A DNA stretch of 64,000 nucleotides from an uncultured Chthonomonas sp. (GTDB lineage Bacteria; Armatimonadota; Chthonomonadetes; Chthonomonadales; CAJBBX01), in assembly GCA_903951425.1 (NCBI GenBank), contig CAJBBX010000013.1, forward strand, positions 1 to 64,000, given 5' to 3'. A model generated the notes under the pieces. The model did no database searches, was not told the DNA's origin, and saw nothing but the letters and a program-made list of their open reading frames with translations. This document shows, piece after piece, positions 51,148 to 60,600 of this stretch (position 1 is its first letter; each line of letters starts with the position of its first letter). A program made the position numbers and the translations under genes.

Positions 51148-52549
51148 GCAGGTAGACGTCCCAGCCCAGGTAGTTGCTCATGGCGTCGTGCAGCGCCTCC
51201 GCTACGGGCGCGTGGGCCACGGCGACGTGGTGCTCGTAGCCGTTCTCGCAGATGTAGCGGAGGAGGCCCTGCAGGTCGGGGATGTAGGCAACGCCTGCGC
51301 CGCCGAAGGTCTCCAGCGGGTCGTCGGTGAACTCGCCCTCGCCGGTGTAGACGTCGATGGTGCCCATCTCGTCATTGGTCGAGACGCGGCAGTAGGTGAA
51401 CTCGCCGGACTTGATGCGGCCCACCACGGTGCCCTGGGCGTTCTCGTCGCCCACCGCGCCGCCGATGATGTCCTGCTGGCTCATGCAGCAGTGCGACATG
51501 CAGCCCTTGGGCAGGTTGCTGCAGTGGAAGAGGACGCACTTGTCGGGGTCGTCGTCGTAGTTGTTGTTCCAGTCGACCAGCGCTGCGGGCTCGCCGGAGG
51601 CCAGCGTCAGGGCGTACATGCCGAGCGCGCCGGTGATGTCGACCTCGCAGGCGCTGGGCATGAGCTTGTTGCTGAGCATGCTCATGACGGTGCAGGGCAC
51701 CACGCCGAAGAACTCCTCCATGCTGGTCCAGCACTGCACGGCGGTGGCGACGACCTCGTTCTCCTCGATCCAGTCGCCCACTACGGCGCCGAGCTTGGCC
51801 ATGCGGATGAGGGCCTTCTCGGGCACGCGGCCGACGTCGATGTAGTCCTTGATCTCGGCCAGCTTGGCCTGCACGGTGGCGGCGTTGTCGTCCAGCTTGC
51901 CGATGCGGCCGAAGATCTCGGAAAGGTCCACTACCTCCACGGTGATGCCGTTGGCCTGGAGCAGCTTCTCGCTGTAGCGCACGGTGTTGAAGGCCGCCGG
52001 GCGGGCGCCGATGGCCCCGAAGCGGGCTCCGCGCAGGCCGCGCACCACGCGGCACGTGGCGGCGAATCGGCTCAGGTCGGCCGCGAAGGCGGGCGTCTCA
52101 GGGTCGATGGTGTGCCGCTCGGTGAGCGAGAAGGGGATGCCGTACTGGGTCAGGTTGTTGCAGGTGGACATCTTGCCGCAGAAGCTGTCGCGGCGGTCCT
52201 TGATGCTCATGAGGCCCGCGGTGTCGGGCGTGGCCTGCACCAGAATGGGCACGCGCAGGTCGGCCATCTGGATCGCCTCGACGATGCCGCGCTCCTCGCC
52301 GAAGTTGGGCAGCGTGATGATGATGCCGTCGATGTCGGCCTTGTGCGCCTGCATCAGCGCCGCCCACTTGCGGGCGTGGTCACGGGTGACGACGGAGCCG
52401 TAGGGCGTGTCGTTGGGCGTCAGGCAGACGGCGCCGTAGCCCTGCTCATCGAGCACGCGCAGGATGGTCTTTCGGCCCTCCTCGCAGAGGTGGCCCGGAA
52501 AGAACCCGCGGTTGCCCACGAGTACAGCGAATGTGGTCTTCTTAGCCAT
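51140..52549 (-). CDS. L-fucose/L-arabinose isomerase family protein
   Basis: 469 residues; the start reads MAKKTTFAVLVGNRGFFPGHL. N-terminal NFGEERGIVEAIQMADLRVP and C-terminal PSACEVDITGALGMYALTLA (metal-binding Glu), VDWNNNYDDDPDKCVLFHCSNLP (Asp and His) are the fucose-isomerase-fold motifs, where a Mn2+-dependent aldose-ketose shift occurs. It stands where araA would be expected in an araBAD operon but is the family's broad, uncharacterised branch, not classical AraA (about 500 residues with different motifs). Probably converts L-arabinose to L-ribulose, by context. The next gene overlaps by 8 nt. Confidence 0.82.
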   Translation of the reverse strand: MAKKTTFAVLVGNRGFFPGHLCEEGRKTILRVLDEQGYGAVCLTPNDTPYGSVVTRDHARKWAALMQAHKADIDGIIITLPNFGEERGIVEAIQMADLRVPILVQATPDTAGLMSIKDRRDSFCGKMSTCNNLTQYGIPFSLTERHTIDPETPAFAADLSRFAATCRVVRGLRGARFGAIGARPAAFNTVRYSEKLLQANGITVEVVDLSEIFGRIGKLDDNAATVQAKLAEIKDYIDVGRVPEKALIRMAKLGAVVGDWIEENEVVATAVQCWTSMEEFFGVVPCTVMSMLSNKLMPSACEVDITGALGMYALTLASGEPAALVDWNNNYDDDPDKCVLFHCSNLPKGCMSHCCMSQQDIIGGAVGDENAQGTVVGRIKSGEFTYCRVSTNDEMGTIDVYTGEGEFTDDPLETFGGAGVAYIPDLQGLLRYICENGYEHHVAVAHAPVAEALHDAMSNYLGWDVYLHG

Positions 52550-52573
52550 GGAATGCCTCCTTGCAGCCCGCGG

Positions 52574-53284
52574 CTAGCCGCCGCCGTGGCCGTCGCCGGT
52601 CTGCCCGTAGTAGGCGCCCGGTCCGTGCTTCCTCACGAAGTGCTTGTCGCGCAGGTCGTTGCCGATGGGATCGATGCGCGGCTCGATCTGCTCGGTGAGC
52701 AGGGCCATGCGGGCCGTCTGCTCCAGGATGATGCTGTTCTCCACCGCGTCAGCCGCCGAGCGTCCCCAGGTGAAGGGGCCGTGGCCCCAGACCAGCGCGG
52801 CGGGCATCTCGGAGCAGGGCCGCCCCTCGAAGGCGCGGATGATGGCCGTGCCGGTCTCGGCCTCGTAGTCGCCGGCAAGCGCCTCCGGGCTGAGCGGGGC
52901 CGTCACGGGGACCGCGCCACGGAAGCTGTCGGCGTGCGTGGTGCCGTAGCAGGGGAGCGGCCTGCGGGCCTGCGCCCATGCGGTGGCGTAGGTCGAATGC
53001 GTGTGCGCCACGCCCCGGATGCCGGCGAAGGCGCGGTAGAGGGCCAGATGCGTGGGTGTGTCGGAGGAGGGGCGCAGGCCGCCCTCGACCACGGCGCCCT
53101 CCAGGTCCACGAGGGTCATATGCTCGGGGCGCATGGCCTCGTAGCTCACCCCGCTGGGCTTGATGGCGAAGACGCCCGCGTCGGCGTCCAGCCCGCTCAC
53201 GTTGCCCCAGGTGAGGATGACCAGCCCTGCGTCGCGCAGGGCCAGGTTCGCGCGCCAGACCTCCTCCTTCAGCGCTTCCAGCAT
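52574..53284 (-). CDS. araD: L-ribulose-5-phosphate 4-epimerase
   Basis: 236 residues. VWRANLALRDAGLVILTWGNVSG (about 9-31), IKPSGVSYEAM (about 41-51), and zinc ligands in HTHSTYATAWAQ (near 94-97) and WGHGPFTWG (near 165-171) are class II aldolase/AraD signatures. It converts L-ribulose 5-phosphate to D-xylulose 5-phosphate, the last step into the pentose phosphate pathway. The stop-start spacing to araB is 8 nt and to the isomerase 24 nt, so all three are one unit. An acidic residue in SSDTPTHLALY is the usual catalytic Asp region. Confidence 0.94.
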   Translation of the reverse strand: MLEALKEEVWRANLALRDAGLVILTWGNVSGLDADAGVFAIKPSGVSYEAMRPEHMTLVDLEGAVVEGGLRPSSDTPTHLALYRAFAGIRGVAHTHSTYATAWAQARRPLPCYGTTHADSFRGAVPVTAPLSPEALAGDYEAETGTAIIRAFEGRPCSEMPAALVWGHGPFTWGRSAADAVENSIILEQTARMALLTEQIEPRIDPIGNDLRDKHFVRKHGPGAYYGQTGDGHGGG

Positions 53285-53292
53285 GGCCGCGC

Positions 53293-54960
53293 CTACGCCG
53301 AGCGCTGCTGGATGTCCAGCAGCGTCTTCATCACGTCGTACAGCGGGTCGGCAGTGCCGGCCACGCCGAACGCGTCGTGCAGGCGGCGGTAGAGGCTGTA
53401 TAGCTCGTCGTAGACCGCCTTGCGCCCCTCGTCGGGCGTGTAGGTGGCCGAGGTGGGGCTGGCCATGGCGGCCTGGGCGGCTGCAGCGTCAGGGTAGACG
53501 CCGGCGGCCACGGCGCCGAAGATCGCCGCACCCAGCGCACAGGTCTGGCTTGACTTGGCGACGGAGATCGTCTGGCCCGTGATGTCGGCGTAGGTCTGCA
53601 TCATGAAGGGGTTCTTCTCGGCGATGCCTCCGCAGGCCACCATCCGCTCCAGCGGCACGCCGTACTCGGCCATGCGCTCCAGGATCGCGCGGGCGCCGAA
53701 GGCCGTGGCCTCGATGAGCGCGCGGTAGATCTCGGCGCGCGTGGTGCGGAGCGTCTGGCCGATGAGCAGGCCCGTCAGCCGCGCATCCACCAGCACGCAT
53801 CGGTTGCCGTTGTTCCAGTCCAGGGCCAGCAGGCCTGACTGGCCGGGCTTCAGCGCGGCGGCCTCGGCGGTGAGCAGGTTGTGGAGGTCGTTGTCGCCCT
53901 GGCAGACCTGCAGGACGTACCAGTTGAAGATATCGCCCACGGCGCTCTGGCCGGCCTCGACGCCCAGCATTCCGGGCAGAACCGATCCATCCACGATTCC
54001 GCAGACGCCGGGGATCTCCGCCGCCGCCTCGCCCCGGGCGCCCACGGTGATGTCGCAGGTCGAGGTGCCCATGATCTTGACCATGCAGCCCGGCTTCACG
54101 CCCGATCCCACTGCGCCCATGTGCGCGTCGAAGGCGCCCACGGCGATGGCGATGCCGGGCGTCAGGCCCAGCTTCGCGGCCCACTCGGGGCAGAGCTTGC
54201 CGGCAGGGGTGTCGGCGGCGTAGGCCTTGGAGTAGAGCCGATCGCGCAGGTCGGCCAGCTTGGGGTCGAGCATCGACAGGAATCCCCTGTCCGGCAGTCC
54301 GCCCCAGTCGTCGGCGTACATGGCTTTGTGGCCCGCCGAGCAGACGCCGCGGAGTAGCCGGTCCGGGTTCGTGTCGCCGGCGAGCAGGGCCGGGATGTAG
54401 TCGCAGAACTCCACCCAGCTGTAGGCGGCATCGAAAACGTCGGCGCCCACGTGCAGGCAGTGGAGGATCTTGGCGAAGAACCACTCGGAGGAGTAGGTCC
54501 CGCCGCAGCGAGCCAGGTACTGGGGGCGGTGCTCGGCGGCCAGTGCGGTGATGCGCTCGGCCTCGGCCATGGAGGAGTGGTCCTTCCAGAGCCATGCCAG
54601 GGCGTTCGGGTTGTCATGGAAGTCGGGCACCAGGGCCAATGGCGTGCCGTCTTCGTCCACGGGGATGGGCGTGGAGCCGGTGGTATCGACGCCGATGCCG
54701 ACCACGTCGGCCGGGTCGAAGGCGGGATCGGCGGCCTCTGCGGCGGCCAGCGCGCCCGTGGCGGCGGCAACCAACCCCTCGTGGTAGTCCAGCGGGTGCT
54801 GTCGGGCTACGTGCGGGTTGGCAGGATCGGTGATGACGCCCATCTCGCCCCGCGTGTAGCTATGGACGCAGGAGGCCAACTCGCGGCCATCCTCCACGGC
54901 GACGACGAGGGCGCGCACCGAGTTGGTGCCGTAGTCCAGCCCCAGGGAATATCTACCCAT
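53293..54960 (-). CDS. araB: Ribulokinase
   Basis: 555 residues from ATG 54960 (ggaggaccgg upstream; the frame is open to 55086). The FGGY N-domain starts YSLGLDYGTNSVRALVV, with a GVDTTGSTPIPVDEDG segment; FDAHMGAVGSG near 300 and IMGTSTCDI near 325 lead to the C-domain GMLGVEAGQSAVGDIFNWY, the AraB signature, and ATAFGARAILE and CGGIAEKNPFM. It phosphorylates L-ribulose at O5 with ATP. First gene of the minus-strand operon. A -10-like CATAAT lies about 95 nt upstream (minus), with no clear -35; no AraC/AraR gene is nearby. Confidence 0.95.
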   Translation of the reverse strand: MGRYSLGLDYGTNSVRALVVAVEDGRELASCVHSYTRGEMGVITDPANPHVARQHPLDYHEGLVAAATGALAAAEAADPAFDPADVVGIGVDTTGSTPIPVDEDGTPLALVPDFHDNPNALAWLWKDHSSMAEAERITALAAEHRPQYLARCGGTYSSEWFFAKILHCLHVGADVFDAAYSWVEFCDYIPALLAGDTNPDRLLRGVCSAGHKAMYADDWGGLPDRGFLSMLDPKLADLRDRLYSKAYAADTPAGKLCPEWAAKLGLTPGIAIAVGAFDAHMGAVGSGVKPGCMVKIMGTSTCDITVGARGEAAAEIPGVCGIVDGSVLPGMLGVEAGQSAVGDIFNWYVLQVCQGDNDLHNLLTAEAAALKPGQSGLLALDWNNGNRCVLVDARLTGLLIGQTLRTTRAEIYRALIEATAFGARAILERMAEYGVPLERMVACGGIAEKNPFMMQTYADITGQTISVAKSSQTCALGAAIFGAVAAGVYPDAAAAQAAMASPTSATYTPDEGRKAVYDELYSLYRRLHDAFGVAGTADPLYDVMKTLLDIQQRSA

Positions 54961-55109
54961 AATATCTCCGGTCCTCCATGAGTAGTTCGCACGCCGCCGC
55001 GGTGACCACCTAGGGTGGGCGCCGGCCAGTGCAGACGTGGCACCATTATGGACCGTCCGGAGGGCCAAAAGCGAGGGTGCGGCCACGGCGTCGGGCGCCG
55101 CGATGCTCC

Positions 55110-57177
55110 TCAGCCGCTCGGGACGGTTGCATCGAGCGCCGTTCGCACCGCACGAGCCAGCTCGTCGCGCGTAAAGGGCTTGGGGAGCAACGTCGCGTTG
55201 TCCCGAAGGAGGCGGCTACCGAGCGCCTCGGCGGTGTAGCCGGACATGAAGAGGCGCCTGAGGCCCGGCCTCGCCGCCACCAGGCGATCGGCCAGTTCGG
55301 CGCCGTCCATCTCGGGCATCACGACGTCGGTGAGAAGCAGGTCGATGGACCCGCCGTACGCCTCGGAGAGCGCCAACGCCTCGGCGGGCGATGAGGCCGA
55401 CATGACATCGTAGCCCAGCGGCGTCAGGAACCTGCGGCACGTGGTGAGCAGGCCTTTCTCGTCCTCGACCAGCAGCACCGTTTCACCGCGTCCCAGCGGC
55501 CGCTCCGACGGCTCAGGCGCGGCAACCGGCGTGGCCTCGCCGACGGCTCGGGGCAGGAAGACATGCACGGTGGTGCCCTTGCCTTCGACGCTCTCGGCCC
55601 GGACGATGCCGCCGCTCTGGGTGGCGGCGCCGTAGACCTGGGCCAGCCCGAGGCCCGTCCCTTCGCCGACGCCCTTCGTGGTGAAGAAGGGCTCGAACAT
55701 GCGCGCCAGGGCCTCGGGGGCGATGCCGCATCCGGTGTCACGCACCGTCAGCGCCGCATGCTCCCCCGGTGTGTGGCCGGGCGTTCCGGCGCAGTCGGCC
55801 TCGGTAAGGATGACGTTGCTTGTCTCAATGGTGATCGCGCCCACGCCCTTGATGGCATCCCTGCCGTTGATGCAGAGGTTCATCAGCACCTGGGACATCT
55901 GCGTAAGGTCCACCCGCACCGGCCACGGCTCAGTTGCGGGTCGGATCTCCAGGGCAATCTGCTCACCGAGCATCGACCGCAGCATGTCGGCCATCCCTGC
56001 AGTGATCTCATTCAGATCGGTCACCTGGGGCGCCACCGCCTCCTGCCGGGCGAACGCCAGCAGGTCCCGCGTGAGCGTCGCGGAGTGTCGTGCCGCCTGC
56101 TGGGCCTGGAGGAGGTCGCGTACGATGGGCTGGTCGGCCGGCAGTTGCTCAATGGCGAGCTCCAGCCGGCCGAGGATGATCCCCAGCATGTTGTTGAAGT
56201 CGTGGGCGACCCCCTCCGGCGAGCCTGCCGATCGACTCCAGCCTCCGACCGTCGCTCCGCAGGGCGTCGAGGCGCTTGCGCTCCGTGACGTCGTGGATGA
56301 AGCCCACCAGCCGGCCCCCGCCCACGGCTTCATACTGGAGGCTCGCCTCGACATCGACGAGTGAGCCGTCCTTGCGCCTGAACGTGGCCTCGAACCTCTC
56401 GCCGGCCTTCCGCGCCATGCGCCTGAGTAGTTCCGCGCCGTCCGAGTCATTCGGCAGGAGGTCCCTGTAGCGCATGGTGAGCAGCTCATGGCGGCCGTAG
56501 CCGGTCATCTGCTCCAGGGCGCGGTTAACCTTCATCAGCCGTCCTGCATGGTCGGTCTGCAGGAACCCGTCCAGCGCCGCCTCCAACACCGTCCGGTGCC
56601 ACTCCTCGCTTCTCCGCAGGGCGTCGAGGGCGCCGTACTGCTCTGCCATATCGGTGATCGCCACATGGTAGCTGATGCCGTTGATGATGTCTTCTGCCCG
56701 AACGGTGTCGAGCCGCACCGGCGTATGGCCGCCGCCCGGCGTGCGCAACCGGAGCTCAGTGACATGCTGCGACATCGCGCCGGCGAACGAACGGCGGTGC
56801 AGGTGGAACGCGTCCTGGTCGTCGGCTACCACCAAGCTCGTGACGGGTCGGCCGATCAGGGAATCCCTGTCGATGCCAAGCATATCGGCCGCGATGCTGT
56901 TGGCCTCCCGGATCGCCCACTCGGCATCGAGGCAGAGGTAGCCGATGGGGGCCGACTCGAAGAGGCTCTGGAACCGCGCCTGCACCTCCTCTACGCGCTC
57001 CAGGGCGGCCCGCAACTCGTCGTTCTGCATCTCCAGTTCGATCCGATGGACCCGGAGCTCATGCAGCAGCACGGACTCGCCGTCCGCATCGACCGGCCAA
57101 AGCCCGTCCCCTGCCTGCGCCTCGGCAAGGCCACGCAGTCGCATCTCGGCAGGCGTGAGTCCCGTGTCCTCGCTCAT
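55110..57177 (-). pseudogene. PAS-PAS hybrid histidine kinase-response regulator with a one-base frameshift
   Basis: The first frame (57177 to about 56215) encodes two PAS domains (about 70-190 and 200-310; FESAPIGYLCLDAEWAIREAN, FIHDVTERKRLDALRSDGRR) and runs to RLESIGRLAGG. The normal continuation GVAHDFNNMLGIILGR lies in the next frame. Five C's at 56210-56214 on the + strand (GGGGG on the coding strand) need only four for one frame; with four, the reading frame gives exactly 688 residues. The second part has the phospho-His, an ATP-binding domain (EPFFTTKGVGEGTGLGLA) and a C-terminal receiver domain (VLLVEDE; LLLTDVVMPEMDG). A homopolymer sequence error or a recent mutation. Start overlaps the CheBR stop (ATGA). 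Confidence 0.8.
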
Positions 57178-60158
57178 GGCTCCAGCCTCCTTTCGGTGGA
57201 TGCCACCCCATAGACCTCGCCGTCGTCCTTCACCAGCGCGGTGGCTGTGACCAGGACGCGGATTGTGGAGCCGTCCTTGCAGAGCCGTTCTGCACCATAC
57301 GGGTCGAGCGCCGCGCCCTGGCTCAGCCCGAGCAACGACTGCAGCTCGGACTGGACGGCGGCGTCAGGGATGCGGTCGCAAGCCTTGATCTCCAGGGCCT
57401 CGGCCTCCGTCCAGCCGTACATGGAGCAGGCAGCCGGGTTCCAGGCCAGCACCTGGCCCGACAGGTCCTGCAGGATCACCGGGTCGCGGGAGTCGATGAT
57501 CGCGGCGGCCATCCGGCGCAGGATCTGCGTTTCCCGAAGCGCCTCGCGGGCCTTGCGCATCTCCGAGATCTCGTCGAAGGTGACCACGGCGCCCTCGATG
57601 GCGTTCTCCAGCGTGCGGTAGGGCCGGATGTGCATCAGGTACCAGGCGCCGTTCGCGGTCTGGACCTCGATGTGCTTGGAAACGAGTGTGTCGAGCACAG
57701 ACTTGATGTCGGCCTCAAGACTCGAGTAGTCCATCAGTTTGGAGGCGATATGCCCGATGGGCCGGCCCACATCGGCGGGGATCAGGTTGATCACCTTGGC
57801 TGCCGGCGGCGTGAACCGCAGGATGCGCAGGTCGTGGTCGGTGAAGAGCGTGCCGATGCCCGTGCCGGCCAGCAGGTTGTTCATGTCGTTGTTGGCCCGC
57901 GACAGCTCCACGATACTCGAGTGGAGCTCGGCGTTGATGGTGGTCAGCTCCTCGTTGAGCGCCTGCAGCTCCTCCTTGGAGGTCTCCAGCTCCTCGTTCG
58001 TGGACTGCAACTCCTCGTTTACCGACTGGAGCTCCTCGTTGGCCGATTGCAGCTCCTCGCACGAGGTTTCCATCTCCTCCTGCAGCGTTCGGATGCGGTC
58101 TTCCTTGGCCATGACGTCGCGACGTAGGGCGTCCACGCGCTCGTCGGTGGCCGCCGCGTCCATCGGGGCCGTCGCGGACTCCGCCGGAGCATGCGCATCG
58201 GCGCCGGGGTCCCGGATCTCGTCGAATGCGACTACGAAGAGATCGGCTCCGTGCGATCCGACGCGGTCCTGGCGCACCGGTCGCACGGTAACGCGGACAT
58301 CGGTCCACGAGCCGTTGGTCCGGACGCGCACGGGGTTGCGTGACGCGATCTCCTGTGTGGCGGCGGCGGACTCCAGGGCGCCCGCAAGGCTGGGGCGCAA
58401 GCCGTCCCTAGCCATCCTGAGGACGTTGAGACCCGCGGCTCCAGCCGTGGGCTCAAGGAACTGGCCCGTCCTGCCGTGCAGGTATAGGATATCGCCGCGG
58501 GGGTTCACCAGAACCCCCACGGGTGACGTGTGCCGTAGTAGTTCACGCTCAATGATTTCGCGCAATGACGAGTCCACCTCATGTTTTGGCCGCGTCTGTG
58601 CTCGAACAGGCGTCGCAGGCCCGGAGGAAGAGCCTGACACGCCGATGGGGCCGGCGGCTCGGCCGGGCATGGGGCTGATGTTGCGGCGGTAGAGCCTTGC
58701 CTTGCGGTCGACGGCCGTGTATTCGTTGGCGAACTCGCCCACGGTCTCAGACATTCCGAGAAGCAGGAAGCCGTTGGGCTTGAGGGCGTAGTGGAAGAGC
58801 GGTATGAGGCGCTTCTGCAGGTCGGCGCCCATGTAGATGAGCACGTTCCGGCACGCTATGAGGTCGAGGCGGGAGAAGGGCGGGTCCCGCGTGACATCCT
58901 GCTTGGAGAAGACCACAGAGCTTCGTATGCTCTTGCTGATGCGGTAGGCGCCGCCGGGCTCCCGCGTGAAGTGGCGCGCCAGCCGCTCCGGAGGGACATC
59001 GGCCGTGATGCTGGCCGGGTAGATGCCGGCCCGGGCGTGCTGGATGGCCCGCGTATCGATATCGGTGGCGAAAATGAGCATCCCCGGCCCGCGCCGGCGC
59101 TCCTCGAGCCGCTCCTGCACCAGGATGGCCAGCGAGTAGGCCTCCTCGCCTGTGGCGCACCCGGGGACCCAGATGCGGATCATCGAGTCCTCATCGTGGC
59201 CGTCGAAGAGCGCGGGGAGCACGTACTCCTGAAGCGCCGCGAATGCCGGGGCGTCGCGGAAGAAGCTCGTGACGCCGATGAGGAGGTCGTAGAAGAGCGC
59301 ATCGAGTTCTGACGGCGCTCCGCACAGGAACCGCGCGTAGGCCTCCATCGTTTCGATCTGGAGGACGGCCATGCGCCGGCGAACACGCCTGACGATGGTG
59401 CTGGGCTTGTAGGGCGACAGGTCGTGCCCGGTATGCGTCTTCACCAATGCGAGCACGGTCCGCAGGCCGGCCTCACCCCCTCCGCCTGCCATGGCGCTGG
59501 GCTGCGCGGCGTTCCACCAGGCGCGCTCAACGTAGGCGATCAACCTGGCAGGCATCTCGTTGGGGGGCACCACCATGTCGACCATGCCGGTGTCGATGGC
59601 GCTCTGCGGCATGCCGCTGAACTCCGTGGTGTCCGGGGTCTGGGCCAGTGTCAGGCCGCCCTCGCCCTTGATCGCACGGGTGCCCAGCGTCCCGTCGCTG
59701 CCGGTGCCCGAGAGCACGATGGAGATGGCGCGCTCGTGCTGGTCCTCGGCCAGCGACCGGAACAGATAGTCGATGGGCAGGCGAACACCGTGCTGCCTAT
59801 CCTGCTCCACAAGGTAGAGGGCGCCGTCGCGCACCGACATGTTGCGGCTGGGCGGGATGATGTAGGCGCAGTCCGGACGGATCGGCATTCCGTCCTCGGC
59901 CTCCTGGACCCGCATGCGCGTGTAGCGGCTCACCAGGCTGGAGAGCATGCTCTTGTGGTCGGGGGCCAGGTGCTGCACTAGCACGAAGGCCATGCCCGTG
60001 TCGGAGTCCGGCGGCATACCGGAGAAGAAGGCCTCAAAAGCCGCCAGTCCGCCCGCGGAGGCGCCGATGCCGACGATGGGGAACGTCTCCGGTTTGGGCG
60101 TGGGGGCTTCAGGCGTGCCGTTGCCCGGAGTGGCGCTGTCGTTCACGGTCGGTTTCAT
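57174..60158 (-). CDS. CheB-CheR fusion with coiled coil and PAS domains
   Basis: 994 residues from ATG 60158 (the frame is open to 60248). CheB methylesterase (about 25-215) has the catalytic S34 in GASAGG, H in VLVQHLAPDHKSML and D in SGTGSDGTLG. CheR follows: the N-domain (about 240-290), then the SAM site WVPGCATGEEAYSLAI (about 340-355). A long heptad coiled coil (EELQSANEELQSVNEELQ repeats, about 710-760) precedes a PAS10-type domain (about 770-880) and a second PAS (about 870-985). Such proteins sense a signal and methylate or demethylate partner receptors, or pass phosphosignals. It is coupled by ATGA to the hybrid kinase, its probable partner. Confidence 0.9.
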   Translation of the reverse strand: MKPTVNDSATPGNGTPEAPTPKPETFPIVGIGASAGGLAAFEAFFSGMPPDSDTGMAFVLVQHLAPDHKSMLSSLVSRYTRMRVQEAEDGMPIRPDCAYIIPPSRNMSVRDGALYLVEQDRQHGVRLPIDYLFRSLAEDQHERAISIVLSGTGSDGTLGTRAIKGEGGLTLAQTPDTTEFSGMPQSAIDTGMVDMVVPPNEMPARLIAYVERAWWNAAQPSAMAGGGGEAGLRTVLALVKTHTGHDLSPYKPSTIVRRVRRRMAVLQIETMEAYARFLCGAPSELDALFYDLLIGVTSFFRDAPAFAALQEYVLPALFDGHDEDSMIRIWVPGCATGEEAYSLAILVQERLEERRRGPGMLIFATDIDTRAIQHARAGIYPASITADVPPERLARHFTREPGGAYRISKSIRSSVVFSKQDVTRDPPFSRLDLIACRNVLIYMGADLQKRLIPLFHYALKPNGFLLLGMSETVGEFANEYTAVDRKARLYRRNISPMPGRAAGPIGVSGSSSGPATPVRAQTRPKHEVDSSLREIIERELLRHTSPVGVLVNPRGDILYLHGRTGQFLEPTAGAAGLNVLRMARDGLRPSLAGALESAAATQEIASRNPVRVRTNGSWTDVRVTVRPVRQDRVGSHGADLFVVAFDEIRDPGADAHAPAESATAPMDAAATDERVDALRRDVMAKEDRIRTLQEEMETSCEELQSANEELQSVNEELQSTNEELETSKEELQALNEELTTINAELHSSIVELSRANNDMNNLLAGTGIGTLFTDHDLRILRFTPPAAKVINLIPADVGRPIGHIASKLMDYSSLEADIKSVLDTLVSKHIEVQTANGAWYLMHIRPYRTLENAIEGAVVTFDEISEMRKAREALRETQILRRMAAAIIDSRDPVILQDLSGQVLAWNPAACSMYGWTEAEALEIKACDRIPDAAVQSELQSLLGLSQGAALDPYGAERLCKDGSTIRVLVTATALVKDDGEVYGVASTERRLEP

Positions 60159-60600
60159 GGCGGCCTCCTGCCTGCGCCATCGTTGGCGCAGCGCGGCATC
60201 TGGGCCTGGAGTCTGCGGCGTCATGCGACCCATGGGGCACGGCGCCACCGCAGCGATGACCTGTCATCGGCGACCAATAGAGTTTGACTGCTGTGGGCAT
60301 CACGACGTACCGCAATGGTACCCCTGATCGCCGCATTTGGGCCCGAGCAATGACACATCCGATAACTGCCGGTCCGGTCATGGGCTGCGGGTGGACAGGT
60401 CGGACACGTCTGACTTGTCTGGTCATGGATCTCGGGCGGGCCCGCGACCCATAGCGTCGTGCAAAGGGGCGAAGCGACTGGTCGATCGTCCAGGTTTCGG
60501 CAGAGGTCGACCGGCCGGCGCTTCGGCTACGGCCGTCTGCCATGAGCCCTGTTCGCGATACACTATCTCGTGCCACGCCGCCGACGACGAAGGGGGAGCC
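60159..60600. other. 442-base divergent intergenic region
   Basis: Between the CheBR start (minus) and the next + gene. It contains the inverted repeat at 60394-60419 and a TACACT -10-like hexamer near 60559, about 40 nt before the + gene, without a clear -35. A gtacc/ggtac dyad sits near 60308-60322. Frames in it are not protein-like. It most likely holds the promoters of both divergent units. Confidence 0.5.
60394..60419. promoter_or_regulatory. Imperfect inverted repeat, candidate operator
   Basis: gacaggtcggac and gtctgacttgtc are separated by two bases and complementary except for two G-T pairs; the core TCGGACACGTCTGA is near-palindromic. It is about midway between the divergent CheBR/kinase unit and the + gene at 60601. 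The shape suits a dimeric regulator site or a transcript hairpin. Confidence 0.45.

Noticed and set aside
51131..53392. Long + strand frame of 753 codons opposite the isomerase and araD genes
   Set aside because: It is the antisense of two clear pathway genes, and its His/Gly/Val-rich composition is the reverse complement of their codon bias.
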